53,778 nt of DNA from an uncultured Eubacteriales bacterium (lineage in GTDB: Bacteria > Bacillota > Clostridia > Oscillospirales > Oscillospiraceae), in the NCBI GenBank assembly GCA_900545805.1, contig URAL01000009.1, forward strand, positions 1 to 53,778. The letters run 5' to 3'. Position 1 is the first letter of the stretch; each line of letters starts with the position of its first letter. Shown here in pieces: positions 17,047-25,112 of the stretch. Made by a program: the position numbers and the translations under genes. Below the pieces are notes generated by a model. The model was not told where the DNA came from and did no database searches. It saw nothing but the letters and a program-made list of their open reading frames with translations.

Positions 17047-17075
17047 CGGCTGAGGCATTGCCTCAGCCGTTTTTT
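17047..17075 (+). terminator. Rho-independent terminator after the J-domain gene
   Basis: A 10-bp perfect stem (17047-17056 with 17060-17069) and a 3-base loop, followed by T6. Confidence 0.93.
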
Positions 17076-17080
17076 ATTTC

Positions 17081-18130
17081 CTATTTAAAAATTCTATCTA
17101 TCGTTTCGTTTGTGAACGCATCAAGCGCCGCAAAGTCGACGTGGGGATTATACACGCGCTCAAGCTCATCGTGATGTTCCTTCGCACGATGCAGCCAGTG
17201 CACTGCCTCACCCGTCAGCTCGCTGCACAGCTTTTCACGCCGCCTGAGCTCTGTTCGTGATGCACGAAATGCAGCAGGCTCGATGAGCGCATCCAGTCTC
17301 ACATGACGCCACGGCTCGGCTATCTCCATCGCCGAGGCAGATACAAAGCCCAGTCCGTATTCCGGCAAAAGCAGCGCATCAAATCTATCCGGGCGCAGCG
17401 GTGACATGCAGAGTATTGTATTCGCGCCGCGTGATGCAGCCTCCGAACGCAGCTCGGCGAGGTACACCTGTGCAAGCGAGCAGCGATTGTCAAGGAGATA
17501 TATCCGTTTACATAACGCGTTAACATCATCTTTCAGCGCAAGCTCCCCCTTGCAGCTTATGCAGCGGACAAAAATCTGCTTTTCGCACGGAGCGGCACCG
17601 CTCTTCCGCGCACTCCCCAGCTCACGCAGCGCGGCGTTCCGCGCACGTTTTCTTACCTTTTCAAGCGTATCTTCGTCTATGAGCCCGGGAATCTCCGCAC
17701 ATTCGATGCTCCCGGCCGCGGCAAGATAAGCATAGGCCGTTTTGTACATAGTGCGATAGGTCGCCGTATAATACCCGATGCGCGGATCCCTTATTCTATC
17801 GCAGAAGCGTCCTAAGTTTACATAATCTGAATTATACGAAAAATTCCCCGGCTCACATACATGCGGCGCAGTGGCATCCATAAACCCAAGTCTTAGCTCG
17901 GGTATGTATACCGCATCGAGTGAGTCCGGGTCACCCGAGCACAGGACGCACTCGGTGTCATAGCCGCGCTCGGCCGCGGCAGCGGCGATGCGCCGCATGA
18001 AGCTTGATTTTCCTCCGCCGGGTCCTGCCTTTATGAGATGCAGAAAGTCTCCCTCGCCGCGGCAAAAGCCGTCGTAAAGCGAGCAAAAACCGGCGCAGGA
18101 GTTTGCTCCGAGAAAGTAATTTACATTCAA
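17081..18130 (-). CDS. PRK06851-type ATPase with a degenerate second P-loop (349 aa)
   Basis: This family has two tandem P-loop halves. The first half is intact (GPGGGKSS at 36-43, then CSGDPDSLDAVYIPELRLG). In the second half the matching segment (211-224, RIYLLDNRCSLAQV) has lost the Walker A glycines and lysine, although the downstream block LRPDRFDALLLPEYGLG is kept. It may therefore hydrolyse only one nucleotide per chain. The cellular role is unknown. GAGGTG precedes the ATG. Confidence 0.8.
   Translation of the reverse strand: MNVNYFLGANSCAGFCSLYDGFCRGEGDFLHLIKAGPGGGKSSFMRRIAAAAAERGYDTECVLCSGDPDSLDAVYIPELRLGFMDATAPHVCEPGNFSYNSDYVNLGRFCDRIRDPRIGYYTATYRTMYKTAYAYLAAAGSIECAEIPGLIDEDTLEKVRKRARNAALRELGSARKSGAAPCEKQIFVRCISCKGELALKDDVNALCKRIYLLDNRCSLAQVYLAELRSEAASRGANTILCMSPLRPDRFDALLLPEYGLGFVSASAMEIAEPWRHVRLDALIEPAAFRASRTELRRREKLCSELTGEAVHWLHRAKEHHDELERVYNPHVDFAALDAFTNETIDRIFK
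17506..17515 (-). repeat. XerD-arm-like motif copy 3
   Basis: GTTTACATAA on the + strand, inside the ATPase gene, in the frame Leu-Cys-Lys using a TTA codon. Confidence 0.6.
17816..17825 (-). repeat. XerD-arm-like motif copy 4
   Basis: GTTTACATAA on the + strand, followed by T. It is 310 bp from copy 3, in the Tyr-Val-Asn frame. Confidence 0.6.
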
Positions 18131-18187
18131 GTTGCTTCACCTCACTGCATTTTATGCCGGCCGGGACGTCCGTGGTGTTCGGAATCA

Positions 18188-18216
18188 TTGACAATTCGGC
18201 GGCACGATGATAAAAT
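18188..18216 (+). promoter_or_regulatory. Promoter of tRNA-Leu
   Basis: TTGACA (18188-18193), 17 bp, TAAAAT (18211-18216), ending 12 bp before the tRNA. Confidence 0.87.
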
Positions 18217-18228
18217 AATAAGGTATTT

Positions 18229-18314
18229 GCCGGTGTGGTGGAATGGTAGACACGGCGGACTTAAAATCCTCTGATGCTTGCGTCGTGCCGGTTCGAGTCC
18301 GGCCACCGGCACCA
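18229..18314 (+). tRNA. tRNA-Leu (anticodon TAA)
   Basis: 86 nt with a long variable arm, acceptor stem GCCGGTG/CACCGGC and encoded CCA. Anticodon loop CTTAAAA reads TTA codons. Confidence 0.96.
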
Positions 18315-18317
18315 TCT

Positions 18318-18352
18318 CGGAGCAAGCGATGCAAGGCTTGCTCCGATTTTTT
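18318..18352 (+). terminator. Terminator of tRNA-Leu
   Basis: A 10-bp perfect stem (18318-18327 with 18336-18345) and then T6. The methyltransferase gene begins 25 bp later, so it may depend on partial read-through. Confidence 0.85.
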
Positions 18353-18377
18353 CTTAAGCATAAGGGAAGTCATTTTT

Positions 18378-19196
18378 ATGGCAAATTTTATTGAGATACG
18401 GGATTTTGACGCGCCGGAGCTGGATGTTTACGCACGTCTTACGGAAAACCAGCTGCTTTGCAGGCGCGACCCTGAAAATGCGATGTTCATTGCAGAAAGC
18501 CCTATGGTCATCGAGCGTGCGCTGGACGCAGGCTGCGTTCCGCTGTCTTTTTTAATGGAGAAAAAGCACGCCGACGGCAAGGCCAGGGAGCTTCTTTCGC
18601 GCTGCCCGGAGGATATAAGCGTTTACACGGCAGAGCTTGAAGTACTCACTCAGCTTACGGGCTTCCACCTGACTCGCGGAATGCTGTGCGCCATGCTGCG
18701 TCCCGAGCTGTGCAGCGTTGAGGAGGTCTGCCGCAATGCAAAACGCATAGCGGTTCTGGAAAATGTGATGAATCCGACTAATATCGGCGCGATCTTCCGC
18801 TCGGCTGCGGCGCTGGGCATGGACGCGGTGCTTCTGACTGCCGAGGGCAGCGATCCATTGTATCGCCGCGCAGTGAGAGTCAGCATGGGCACGGTGTTTC
18901 AGGTGCCGTGGACGTATCTCGGTGAGAATTGGCTGCAGGAGCTTTCCTCTCTTGGCTTTAAAACAGCAGCAATGGCTCTGACGGACAGATCGCTGCCGAT
19001 ATACGATCCCGCCCCGGCAGGAGAAGAAAAGCTCGCCGTAGTCCTCGGGACGGAGGGCGACGGGCTTGCAGCCGAGACTGTTGCAGGCTGCGACTACACG
19101 CTGCGCATCCCGATGTCGCACGGTGTGGACTCATTAAACGTCGCCGCGGCGAGCGCCGTCGCGTTTTATCAGCTCGGAGTTATGCATAAGCTGTAA
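18378..19196 (+). CDS. SpoU/TrmH-family RNA 2'-O-methyltransferase (272 aa)
   Basis: A SPOUT methyltransferase with all three motifs: NPTNIGAIFRSAAALG (132-147), VLGTEGDGL (near 225) and IPMSHGVDSLNVAAAS (near 247), which form the AdoMet knot. The N-terminal domain is the RNA-binding substrate domain of the RlmB/TsnR-like group. The exact rRNA or tRNA target is uncertain. ATG 18378 is chosen because AAGGGAAG precedes it; longer frames run into the tRNA gene. Confidence 0.9.
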   Translation: MANFIEIRDFDAPELDVYARLTENQLLCRRDPENAMFIAESPMVIERALDAGCVPLSFLMEKKHADGKARELLSRCPEDISVYTAELEVLTQLTGFHLTRGMLCAMLRPELCSVEEVCRNAKRIAVLENVMNPTNIGAIFRSAAALGMDAVLLTAEGSDPLYRRAVRVSMGTVFQVPWTYLGENWLQELSSLGFKTAAMALTDRSLPIYDPAPAGEEKLAVVLGTEGDGLAAETVAGCDYTLRIPMSHGVDSLNVAAASAVAFYQLGVMHKL

Positions 19197-19221
19197 GCTG
19201 ACGGGAGCCGAACGCCTGCCA
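19194..19221 (-). repeat. tRNA/tmRNA 3'-end-like repeat, copy B
   Basis: 24 of 28 bases match positions 37266-37293, including a 14-base identical block. On the - strand it reads like a T-arm plus 3' acceptor strand (TTCGGCTCCCGTCAGC). There is no D-arm or anticodon arm, so it is not a tRNA gene. It begins exactly at the methyltransferase stop codon. Confidence 0.55.
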
Positions 19222-19257
19222 AAAAATCCGACCCTGCCGTTTTTCAGCAAGGTCGGA
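19221..19257 (-). terminator. Leftward terminator of a deleted gene
   Basis: Stem 19227-19237 with 19247-19257 (one mismatch), followed leftward by T6 (19221-19226). It points left although no intact leftward gene precedes it. It fits the gene remnant at 19295-19402. Confidence 0.75.
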
Positions 19258-19294
19258 AATCTATGGGTTTAAAACTTTGCATAAGTCTTCAGTC

Positions 19295-19402
19295 TTATGC
19301 CACGGCGTTTGTAAGCCTGTTTACAAACAGGGTAAAGCCGATTGCAAAAGCGATGGCGACTACGCCGAAAACCGCTTCGCTCGCGGCCGACACGAAGGGG
19401 CT
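19295..19402 (-). pseudogene. 3' remnant of a membrane protein gene (about 35 codons)
   Basis: Reading leftward in one frame to a TAA at 19295-19297, the sequence encodes PFVSAASEAVFGVVAIAF and then AIGFTLFVNRLTNAVA. This is a typical last transmembrane helix with a short basic end. A leftward terminator follows at the correct place. The 5' part is gone; to the right the sequence becomes LysR coding on the other strand. Too short to name the transporter family. Confidence 0.68.
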
Positions 19403-20018
19403 TATCATCGGCAGCGTGACGATCGCGTCGTACTCAAGCATAGCAGCGCACTGGCTGCCGGAGGTCATAAGCCGCTTTCAAAGCGACTATCCGCAGATCA
19501 AAATAACCATGCTTGAGGGCTGCCGCACCTAGGTTGTTAAATGGCTCGACGATAAGCTGGCAGACGTCGCCTTCATGAGCTATCGTGAGCCGTTCCCGTA
19601 TGACTGGATACCGCTGTCCGAGGACAGAATGATGGCGCTGCTGCCAAGGGAGCACCCATGTGCGAGGCTGGACAGCTTTCCGTTTGAGCTTTGCCGAAAT
19701 GAAAAGCTCATTCTTCCCGGCTTTGGACACGATGACGACGTTATACCGCTGTTTGATGAGTTCGGCATCGAGCCGGACATCCGCTTTTCAACGGTTGAGA
19801 GCTTTTCGGCGCTGCAAATGGTTGAAAAGGGACTGGGCATAAGCATAATGAACGAGCTCATAACGCGCAACTGGCCCTGTGAGATCGTTAAGCTCCCCAT
19901 CTCCCCGCCGAGGAGCATAAGCTTCGGCATAGCACTGAACTATCTCCGGCACTCCTCCCCCGCCGTTAAGCGCTTCGTAAAATATTCGGAGAGCATTATA
20001 AAGAAAAAGAATAAATAG
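19395..20018 (+). pseudogene. LysR-family regulator remnant: no DNA-binding domain, in-frame TAG
   Basis: From about 19395 the frame encodes a LysR substrate-binding domain (GLIIGSVTIASYSS, HWLPEVISRFQSDYPQI, then MALLPREHP and GLGISIMNEL). The helix-turn-helix that should come first is missing; the upstream sequence is the reverse strand of another gene. A TAG at 19530-19532 also breaks the frame, which continues unchanged to a stop at 20018. It is clearly decayed. Its former target may have been the deleted divergent membrane gene or the YitT gene downstream. Confidence 0.85.
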
Positions 20019-20025
20019 AAAGGTT

Positions 20026-20658
20026 TTGTTAAAATTGTTACCCCGTTTAAAGTCGAAAAACTGCCTGAGTATAATCCTCGGCAGTGCGATACTCGCATTC
20101 GGCCTGTATAACATTCACTCCATCTCCGGCGTGACCGAGGGCGGCGTCCTAGGTCTTACGCTGCTGCTCGAGCACTGGCTCGGCATTTCCCCGTCGATAA
20201 GCGGCCTTGTGCTCAACGGCGCGTGCTACCTGCTCGGCTTTAAGCTGTTGGGCAGGGAATTTATTGCCTACTCCGTCATCGCGGGCGGCGGTTTTTCAGC
20301 GTTCTACGCGATATTTGAGCTCTTTCCCCCGCTCTGGCCGCAAATAGCGCAGATGCCGCTTCTCGCGGCGATAGCCGGCTCACTGTTCGTCGGTGTCGGC
20401 GTCGGCCTGTGCGTAAGGGCAAACTCCGCCCCGACCGGCGACGATTCGCTCGCGCTGAGCCTGTCGCACCTGTTCAAGATCGGCATACAGTGGGTGTATC
20501 TGCTGTCGGATCTCGTCGTTCTCGCCCTGTCGCTTACGTATATCCCGTTTAACAAGATCATCTATTCACTGCTGACGGTCGTGCTCTCCGGCCAGCTCAT
20601 AGGATTCATTCAAAAGGCCGGGAAGGCGAAGCAGGCCGTTGATACCGAAAATGCGTAA
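20026..20658 (+). CDS. YitT-family membrane protein, short form (210 aa)
   Basis: Five to six hydrophobic helices with the YitT/DUF161 pattern (GGVLGLTLLLEHWLGISPS, RANSAPTGDDSLALSLS). It lacks the C-terminal DUF2179 domain of longer relatives. Transport function is unproven for the family. Two TTG starts are possible: 20026, and 20035, which is better spaced from AAAGG. It directly follows the dead LysR gene. Confidence 0.82.
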   Translation: MLKLLPRLKSKNCLSIILGSAILAFGLYNIHSISGVTEGGVLGLTLLLEHWLGISPSISGLVLNGACYLLGFKLLGREFIAYSVIAGGGFSAFYAIFELFPPLWPQIAQMPLLAAIAGSLFVGVGVGLCVRANSAPTGDDSLALSLSHLFKIGIQWVYLLSDLVVLALSLTYIPFNKIIYSLLTVVLSGQLIGFIQKAGKAKQAVDTENA

Positions 20659-20660
20659 AA

Positions 20661-20692
20661 AACTCCGCATACAGTGTATGCGGAGTTTTTTT
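20661..20692. terminator. Bidirectional terminator between YitT and rplT
   Basis: A 12-bp perfect stem (20661-20672 with 20676-20687), T-run on the right and A-run on the left. It ends both convergent units. Confidence 0.92.
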
Positions 20693-20705
20693 CGGTCAAA
20701 TTAAA

Positions 20706-21059
20706 TCACTTTACGGCCTTTGCCTTCTCGCACAGGGCGGTAAAGGCGGCGGGATCGTGGATAGCGGTCTCGGACAGCATCTTGCGGTTCATGTCGATGC
20801 CGGCGAGCTTCAGGCCGTGCATGAAGGTGGAGTAGTTCATGCCGTTTGCCTTGCATGCCGCGCTGATACGGGTGATCCACAGCTGACGGAAGTCGCGTTT
20901 TTTCTGCTTGCGGCCGACGTATGCATAGCGGCCGGACTTCATCATCTGCTCCTGAGCCATCTTGTAGTGGCGGGACTTGTTGCCCCAGTAACCCTTTGCC
21001 AGGCCAAGGATCTTATTTCTATGTTTACGGGTCATCATTGCGCCCTTAACTCTTGCCAT
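20706..21059 (-). CDS. rplT: 50S ribosomal protein L20 (117 aa)
   Basis: MARVKGAMMTRKHRNKIL start and the conserved NYSxFMxGLK region. Last gene of infC-rpmI-rplT. In bacteria L20 represses this operon by binding its leader RNA. Confidence 0.98.
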   Translation of the reverse strand: MARVKGAMMTRKHRNKILGLAKGYWGNKSRHYKMAQEQMMKSGRYAYVGRKQKKRDFRQLWITRISAACKANGMNYSTFMHGLKLAGIDMNRKMLSETAIHDPAAFTALCEKAKAVK

Positions 21060-21094
21060 TTGTAATTCCTCCTATCAGTAACAGTCAGCCCTTA

Positions 21095-21292
21095 TTATTT
21101 GTAAGGGATCATCTTTTTGATGGTTGCCTCGTTGGTAACGTCGGCGATCACGCCGGAACGCAGGCGACGGCAGCGCTTGGTGTCCTTCTTGGTGAGGATA
21201 TGGCTCTTGAACGCATGTGCGCGCTTTACTTTACCGGTCTTGGTGAGATTGAATCTCTTCTTAGCACCGCTATGGGTCTTAAGTTTAGGCAT
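21095..21292 (-). CDS. rpmI: 50S ribosomal protein L35 (65 aa)
   Basis: MPKLKTHSGAKKRF start and a basic, short protein typical of L35. Middle gene of the IF3 operon. Confidence 0.98.
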   Translation of the reverse strand: MPKLKTHSGAKKRFNLTKTGKVKRAHAFKSHILTKKDTKRCRRLRSGVIADVTNEATIKKMIPYK

Positions 21293-21349
21293 AGTTGTTT
21301 TCTCCTTCCGTATGCTGCTATTATCAGAATTTCTGTCTGTAATAACCTG

Positions 21350-21946
21350 TCAGTTGTTTTCCTCCGCCTTTGCAGCGGCCTCAGCCTCGGCCTGCTTTTT
21401 GGCGGCTTCCTTCTGCGCCTTCTTGACTGCCGCGGCAGACTTCGGCGAAAGGAACATGGACATATTGCGCCCTTCAAGCTTGGGAGCCTTATCAAGGTTT
21501 GCAACCTCTTCGCATTTTGCCGCGAAGTCGCGCAGAATGACCTCGCCCAGATGAGTGTGCGCCATTTCTCTGCCGCGGAAGCGGATCGAGACCTTGACCC
21601 TGTCTCCGTCAGCAAGGAACTTGAGCGCGCTCTTGAGCTTCGTGTTCAGGTCGTTCTCGCCGATTCCGGGAGACATGCGGATCTCCTTGACCTCCATGAC
21701 GCGCTGGTTCTTCTTGGCTTCCTTTTCACGCTTGGACTGCTCAAAGCGGTACTTGCCGTAATCCATGATCTTGCAGACGGGGGGCTTTGCCATAGGGGAT
21801 ATCTTGACCAGATCAAGCTCCTTTTCCTCCGCGATTTTCATGGCGGCCTCCGAGGACATTATTCCAAGCTGCTCGCCGTCGTCGCCGATAACGCGTATTT
21901 CCTTGTCGAGGATCTCTTCATTGATCTCATGATTCACGCTTGCGAT
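21350..21946 (-). CDS. infC: Translation initiation factor IF-3 with rare ATC start (198 aa)
   Basis: IF-3 N-domain (NHEINEEILDKEIRVI), linker and C-domain (RVMEVKEIRMSPGIGENDL, DRVKVSIRFRGREMAH), plus an extra Ala/Lys-rich tail of about 25 residues. The strong GGAGGTG site sits 7 bases before an ATC codon at 21946-21944, not before any ATG or GTG. Non-canonical starts are the rule for infC and let IF-3 control its own synthesis. The longer frame to 22018 crosses the terminator and ribosome site, so it is not real. Confidence 0.92.
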   Translation of the reverse strand: MASVNHEINEEILDKEIRVIGDDGEQLGIMSSEAAMKIAEEKELDLVKISPMAKPPVCKIMDYGKYRFEQSKREKEAKKNQRVMEVKEIRMSPGIGENDLNTKLKSALKFLADGDRVKVSIRFRGREMAHTHLGEVILRDFAAKCEEVANLDKAPKLEGRNMSMFLSPKSAAAVKKAQKEAAKKQAEAEAAAKAEENN

Positions 21947-21967
21947 TGTAAAACACCTCCATAATGC

Positions 21968-22094
21968 AAAAAACGGATGCCTGACAGCATCCGCACAAAC
22001 AAAGCCCCTTTTGGGCAATGCTATTGACCGAAGCGCGCCTTTTGCGGTCCGGTGAGGTCGGGGATGCCGTACCTACTTTGTTTTCAGCTTAATT
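21968..22094 (-). promoter_or_regulatory. infC-rpmI-rplT leader with terminator (L20-leader-type attenuator)
   Basis: Between the promoter and the infC ribosome site lies about 125 nt of leader. It ends in a terminator: stem 21974-21980 with 21987-21993 followed leftward by T6 (21968-21973). A second short hairpin GCCC-GGGC lies at 22003-22015. This matches the logic of Firmicute L20 leaders, where L20 binding favours termination. Confidence 0.8.
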
Positions 22095-22123
22095 AATATA
22101 TCAGTTCGCCCTCTGATTGTCAA
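22095..22123 (-). promoter_or_regulatory. Promoter of the infC operon
   Basis: Reading leftward, TTGACA (22118-22123), 17 bp, TATATT (22095-22100). Confidence 0.85.
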
Positions 22124-22175
22124 GGGCTTTTTTCGGGAAATTCACGGCAGAGGGGGTGCTCCGCCGTGAATGCTT

Positions 22176-22358
22176 TTAATCGTCGCTGCTTTTATGAAAT
22201 GCATAATAGGCAAAATACGCCGCCGCGCCGCCCGTGAGCACGCTCCAGACGCTTGCCCAGCTCTGTGAGCGCGGAGCGATGAAATATGAGCCGGCAGCCA
22301 GGAGCGCCGCCGATAGGATAAAGCCGATTATGCTGAGCAGTCTGCCCGGTTTACGCAT
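22176..22358 (-). CDS. Small two-helix membrane protein after deoC (60 aa)
   Basis: I do not recognise the family. Two hydrophobic segments (about 8-28 and 35-52) are separated by a polar PRSQSW turn. It begins 17 bp after deoC with GGCGGTG before the ATG, so it could be in the same transcript. Confidence 0.55.
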   Translation of the reverse strand: MRKPGRLLSIIGFILSAALLAAGSYFIAPRSQSWASVWSVLTGGAAAYFAYYAFHKSSDD

Positions 22359-22375
22359 CTGCGCACCGCCTTTTC

Positions 22376-23068
22376 TCAGTAGCTTTCGCCGTTGTCGCGG
22401 TCATCGGCATTTTCACGCTCAAGCTCCATTGCGAGCTTGACTATACGGCTTGTGCCCAGGCGCGTGGCGCCGAGGGCAATGAAGTCCTCTGCGTCCTCAA
22501 GCGAGGCTATGCCGCCTGCCGCCTTTACCTGAAGGCTGTCCGGGCTGCATCGGCGCAGGAGCTCGACATCATGGCGTGTAGCGCCGCCCTTGCTGAAGCC
22601 GGTCGAGGTCTTTATGAAGTCCGCGCCGCACTCGGATACGATGGTACAAAGGCGCATTTTCTCCTCATCGGTCAGCAGGCAGCACTCGATGATGACCTTG
22701 AGCACCTTGCCGGGGCAGGAGCGGCGAACGGCCTTGATATCCTCGGCGGCGTCCTCCCAGCAGCCGTCCTTGACCATGGACAGGTTAATGACCATATCGA
22801 TCTCGTCGGCGCCGTTTGCCACAGCGTCGGCGGCCTCAAAGGCCTTTGCGGCCGAAGACATATAGCCGTTCGGGAAGCCGATGACAGTGCATATATTCAT
22901 TCTGTCTCCGACATATCGCTTTGCACCGGGAACGTGGCAGGGCGGGATGCAGACCGACGCGCAGCCGTATTTTATCGCCTGATCGCAAAGCCTTTTTATC
23001 TCTGCCTCGGTGCAGTCGACGCGAAGCAGAGTATGGTCGCAGTAAGCGAGCAGTTCTTTTATATTCAT
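22376..23068 (-). CDS. deoC: Deoxyribose-phosphate aldolase (230 aa)
   Basis: Splits 2-deoxyribose-5-phosphate to glyceraldehyde-3-phosphate and acetaldehyde in deoxynucleoside breakdown. The class I aldolase barrel is clear: LLAYCDHTLL start, catalytic Schiff-base lysine K153 in DFIKTSTGF, proton-relay D91 (NGADEIDMV) and VKAAGGI with the second lysine. ATG 23068 follows AAGGGACG; the longer frame is not used. No other deo genes are adjacent. Confidence 0.96.
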   Translation of the reverse strand: MNIKELLAYCDHTLLRVDCTEAEIKRLCDQAIKYGCASVCIPPCHVPGAKRYVGDRMNICTVIGFPNGYMSSAAKAFEAADAVANGADEIDMVINLSMVKDGCWEDAAEDIKAVRRSCPGKVLKVIIECCLLTDEEKMRLCTIVSECGADFIKTSTGFSKGGATRHDVELLRRCSPDSLQVKAAGGIASLEDAEDFIALGATRLGTSRIVKLAMELERENADDRDNGESY

Positions 23069-23105
23069 GAGTTTCGTCCCTTTCGAAATAAATAATACTG
23101 ACATC

Positions 23106-23134
23106 ATTATATTTCATCCCGGCGGCATATTCAA
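23106..23134 (-). promoter_or_regulatory. Promoter of deoC
   Basis: Reading leftward, TTGAAT (23129-23134), 17 bp, TATAAT (23106-23111). Confidence 0.75.
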
Positions 23135-23190
23135 GCGTTTGTCCTTAATATACTCTAACAAAAACCATTGACAAGGACAGGAATGAATAT

Positions 23191-23805
23191 ATGGATGAGA
23201 ACACAAGCACGAATTATGCACAGCTCATAGGTGCAATGATTGCGCCGCCGGTCTTTTCGCACGCATCACGCGGCGAGAGCTTCTACACCTTTCCGCTCGA
23301 GGTCGCACGGCTGTCCGGCGCTACGGACACGATAAACATAATAGCGCGTACGGAGCTTCTGAGCGCCGTTGAGGCGTCGGATATAGAAAAGCTCTGCGTC
23401 ACGGGTGAGCTGAGATCATTCAACAACAAAAGCGGAGAGGGCGCAAAGCTCGTCATAACGGTCTTTGCGAAGGATATCTGTCCCTGCGTCGGCGAGGACT
23501 CAAACCTCATTCGATTGACGGGCACATTGTGCAAGCCGCCGAACCTGCGCGTAACGCCGATGGGGCGGGATATCTGCGACCTGATGATTGCCGTCAATCG
23601 CAAATACGGCCGCTCGGACTATCTTCCGTGCATAACATGGGGGCTCAGAGCACGCGAAGCGTCTTACTGGGATACGGGGACGACGGTGTCTCTCGAGGGA
23701 CGCATACAAAGCCGCAGCTACATAAAGCTCATAGACAGCGAGCCGGTCGAAAAAACCGCGTTCGAGGTCTCGGTAACGGAGATAGAGGAGCTCACAGATC
23801 ATTAA
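23191..23805 (+). CDS. SSB-like OB-fold protein, two-domain (204 aa)
   Basis: The C-terminal half (about 105-195) is an SSB-type OB fold: LTGTLCKPPNLRVTPMGRDI, DLMIAVNRKYGR, PCITWG and VSLEGRIQSRSY. The N-terminal half (about 1-100) looks like a second, weaker OB domain. The usual acidic SSB tail is absent; the protein ends in EIEELTDH. It is therefore probably a specialised single-strand binding protein rather than the main SSB. Its 3' end overlaps the convergent lysA by 14 bp. Confidence 0.78.
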   Translation: MDENTSTNYAQLIGAMIAPPVFSHASRGESFYTFPLEVARLSGATDTINIIARTELLSAVEASDIEKLCVTGELRSFNNKSGEGAKLVITVFAKDICPCVGEDSNLIRLTGTLCKPPNLRVTPMGRDICDLMIAVNRKYGRSDYLPCITWGLRAREASYWDTGTTVSLEGRIQSRSYIKLIDSEPVEKTAFEVSVTEIEELTDH

Positions 23806-25096
23806 GGCAGATATCCTCAAGGCTCTCGCGGCGAACGGCGGCATAGCTTTCGCCGCCGCGGAGCATAACTACCGGAGGGCGCGGGACTCGGTTATAATTT
23901 GATGCCATGGAATAGTTATACGCGCCTGTGGTGCACACGGCGACGATATCTCCGCGCTTTATGTCCGCGGGGAGAAGAATGCTCTCCTGAATTATATCTC
24001 CGCTTTCGCAGCAGCGTCCGACGAGCGAGCAGGGCATCATTTCGGCGTTTTTCTCCTGCCTTGCGGCAAGGCATGTATACTGCGAGCGGTACAGCGCATA
24101 GCGCGGATTATCCGTCATTCCGCCGTCTATCGAGACATAGGTCTTATAGCCCGGTATATGCTTTACGGCACCCACGGTATACAGCGTCATGCCGGCATCT
24201 GCGGCTATTGCTCTGCCCGGCTCCATGTGTATACCCGGCATTTTTATGCCGAGCAAGGAGCATTCTTCCTTTACGGTCTGCGCCACCTGAGCTATTTTTT
24301 CTTCAACGTTAAGATACGGATCGGTGTCAGTATATCTTACGCCGTAGCCTCCGCCGAGGTCGAGCTCCTGCGCTTGATAGCCGTACTTTCCCTTTATATG
24401 CGCTATGAACCGGAGCATGATCACCGCTGCTCTTTCAAAAACATTCTCCGTGAAGACCTGAGAGCCGACATGGCAGTGAAAGCCCCTGAGCTCTATATGC
24501 TTCATCCCCAGTGCCGAGGCCGTAAGGGTCTCGGCCTGTCCCGTTTCTATGGCGACTCCGAACTTTGAATCGACCTTTCCAGTGGATACCGCCTCATAGG
24601 TGTGCGGATCAATACCGGGAGTCAGGCGCAGCATGATCTTCTGCGTTATCCCCCGCTTCGCCGCTTCCCTCTGTATAGCCTTGAGCTCCTCCTGATTATC
24701 GACGACAAAGCAGCCCACGCCCTTGTCCATGGCAAAGCGTATATCGGCGTCCGTTTTGTTATTGCCGTGGAAATACGCGTTTTCCATCGGATACCCGGCT
24801 GCCGCGGCCGTATATATCTCGCCGCTTGATACGACGTCTATACCCATTTCCTCCTCGCGCATTATCTCGTAAATGCGCTTAAAGGAATTGGCCTTGCTCG
24901 CGTAAAGCGCCTGCGCATTGTCTCCGAAATACTTTTTAAACGCACGGCGGTATACTCTGCAATTACGGCGCAGCCTGTCCTCGTCCATGAGATACAGAGG
25001 CGTTGCGTACCTTTCGGCAAGCTCCTGTATATCCTGTCCGGCAAAGCGGAGCACACCGTCCTCTCCGCGGCTTATGTTATCGCATATCATGCTCAT
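23792..25096 (-). CDS. lysA: Diaminopimelate decarboxylase (434 aa)
   Basis: A PLP enzyme of fold type III making L-lysine from meso-diaminopimelate. Schiff-base lysine K68 (YASKANS), GFHCHVGSQ, ELDLGGGYG, the EPGR phosphate loop and the CCESGD active-site cysteine from the partner subunit are all present. The aspects match DapDC rather than ornithine decarboxylase. It overlaps the 3' end of the SSB-like gene on the other strand and follows the VOC gene by 16 bp. Confidence 0.96.
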   Translation of the reverse strand: MSMICDNISRGEDGVLRFAGQDIQELAERYATPLYLMDEDRLRRNCRVYRRAFKKYFGDNAQALYASKANSFKRIYEIMREEEMGIDVVSSGEIYTAAAAGYPMENAYFHGNNKTDADIRFAMDKGVGCFVVDNQEELKAIQREAAKRGITQKIMLRLTPGIDPHTYEAVSTGKVDSKFGVAIETGQAETLTASALGMKHIELRGFHCHVGSQVFTENVFERAAVIMLRFIAHIKGKYGYQAQELDLGGGYGVRYTDTDPYLNVEEKIAQVAQTVKEECSLLGIKMPGIHMEPGRAIAADAGMTLYTVGAVKHIPGYKTYVSIDGGMTDNPRYALYRSQYTCLAARQEKNAEMMPCSLVGRCCESGDIIQESILLPADIKRGDIVAVCTTGAYNYSMASNYNRVPRPPVVMLRGGESYAAVRRESLEDICLNDL

Positions 25097-25112
25097 ATCT
25101 TTTATCCGCCCT

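Noticed and set aside
18243..18377. Upstream extension of the SpoU methyltransferase frame
   Set aside because: It runs through tRNA-Leu and its terminator; the ATG at 18378 has a proper ribosome site.
21947..22018. Upstream extension of infC to an ATG
   Set aside because: It would translate through the leader terminator and the GGAGGTG ribosome site.
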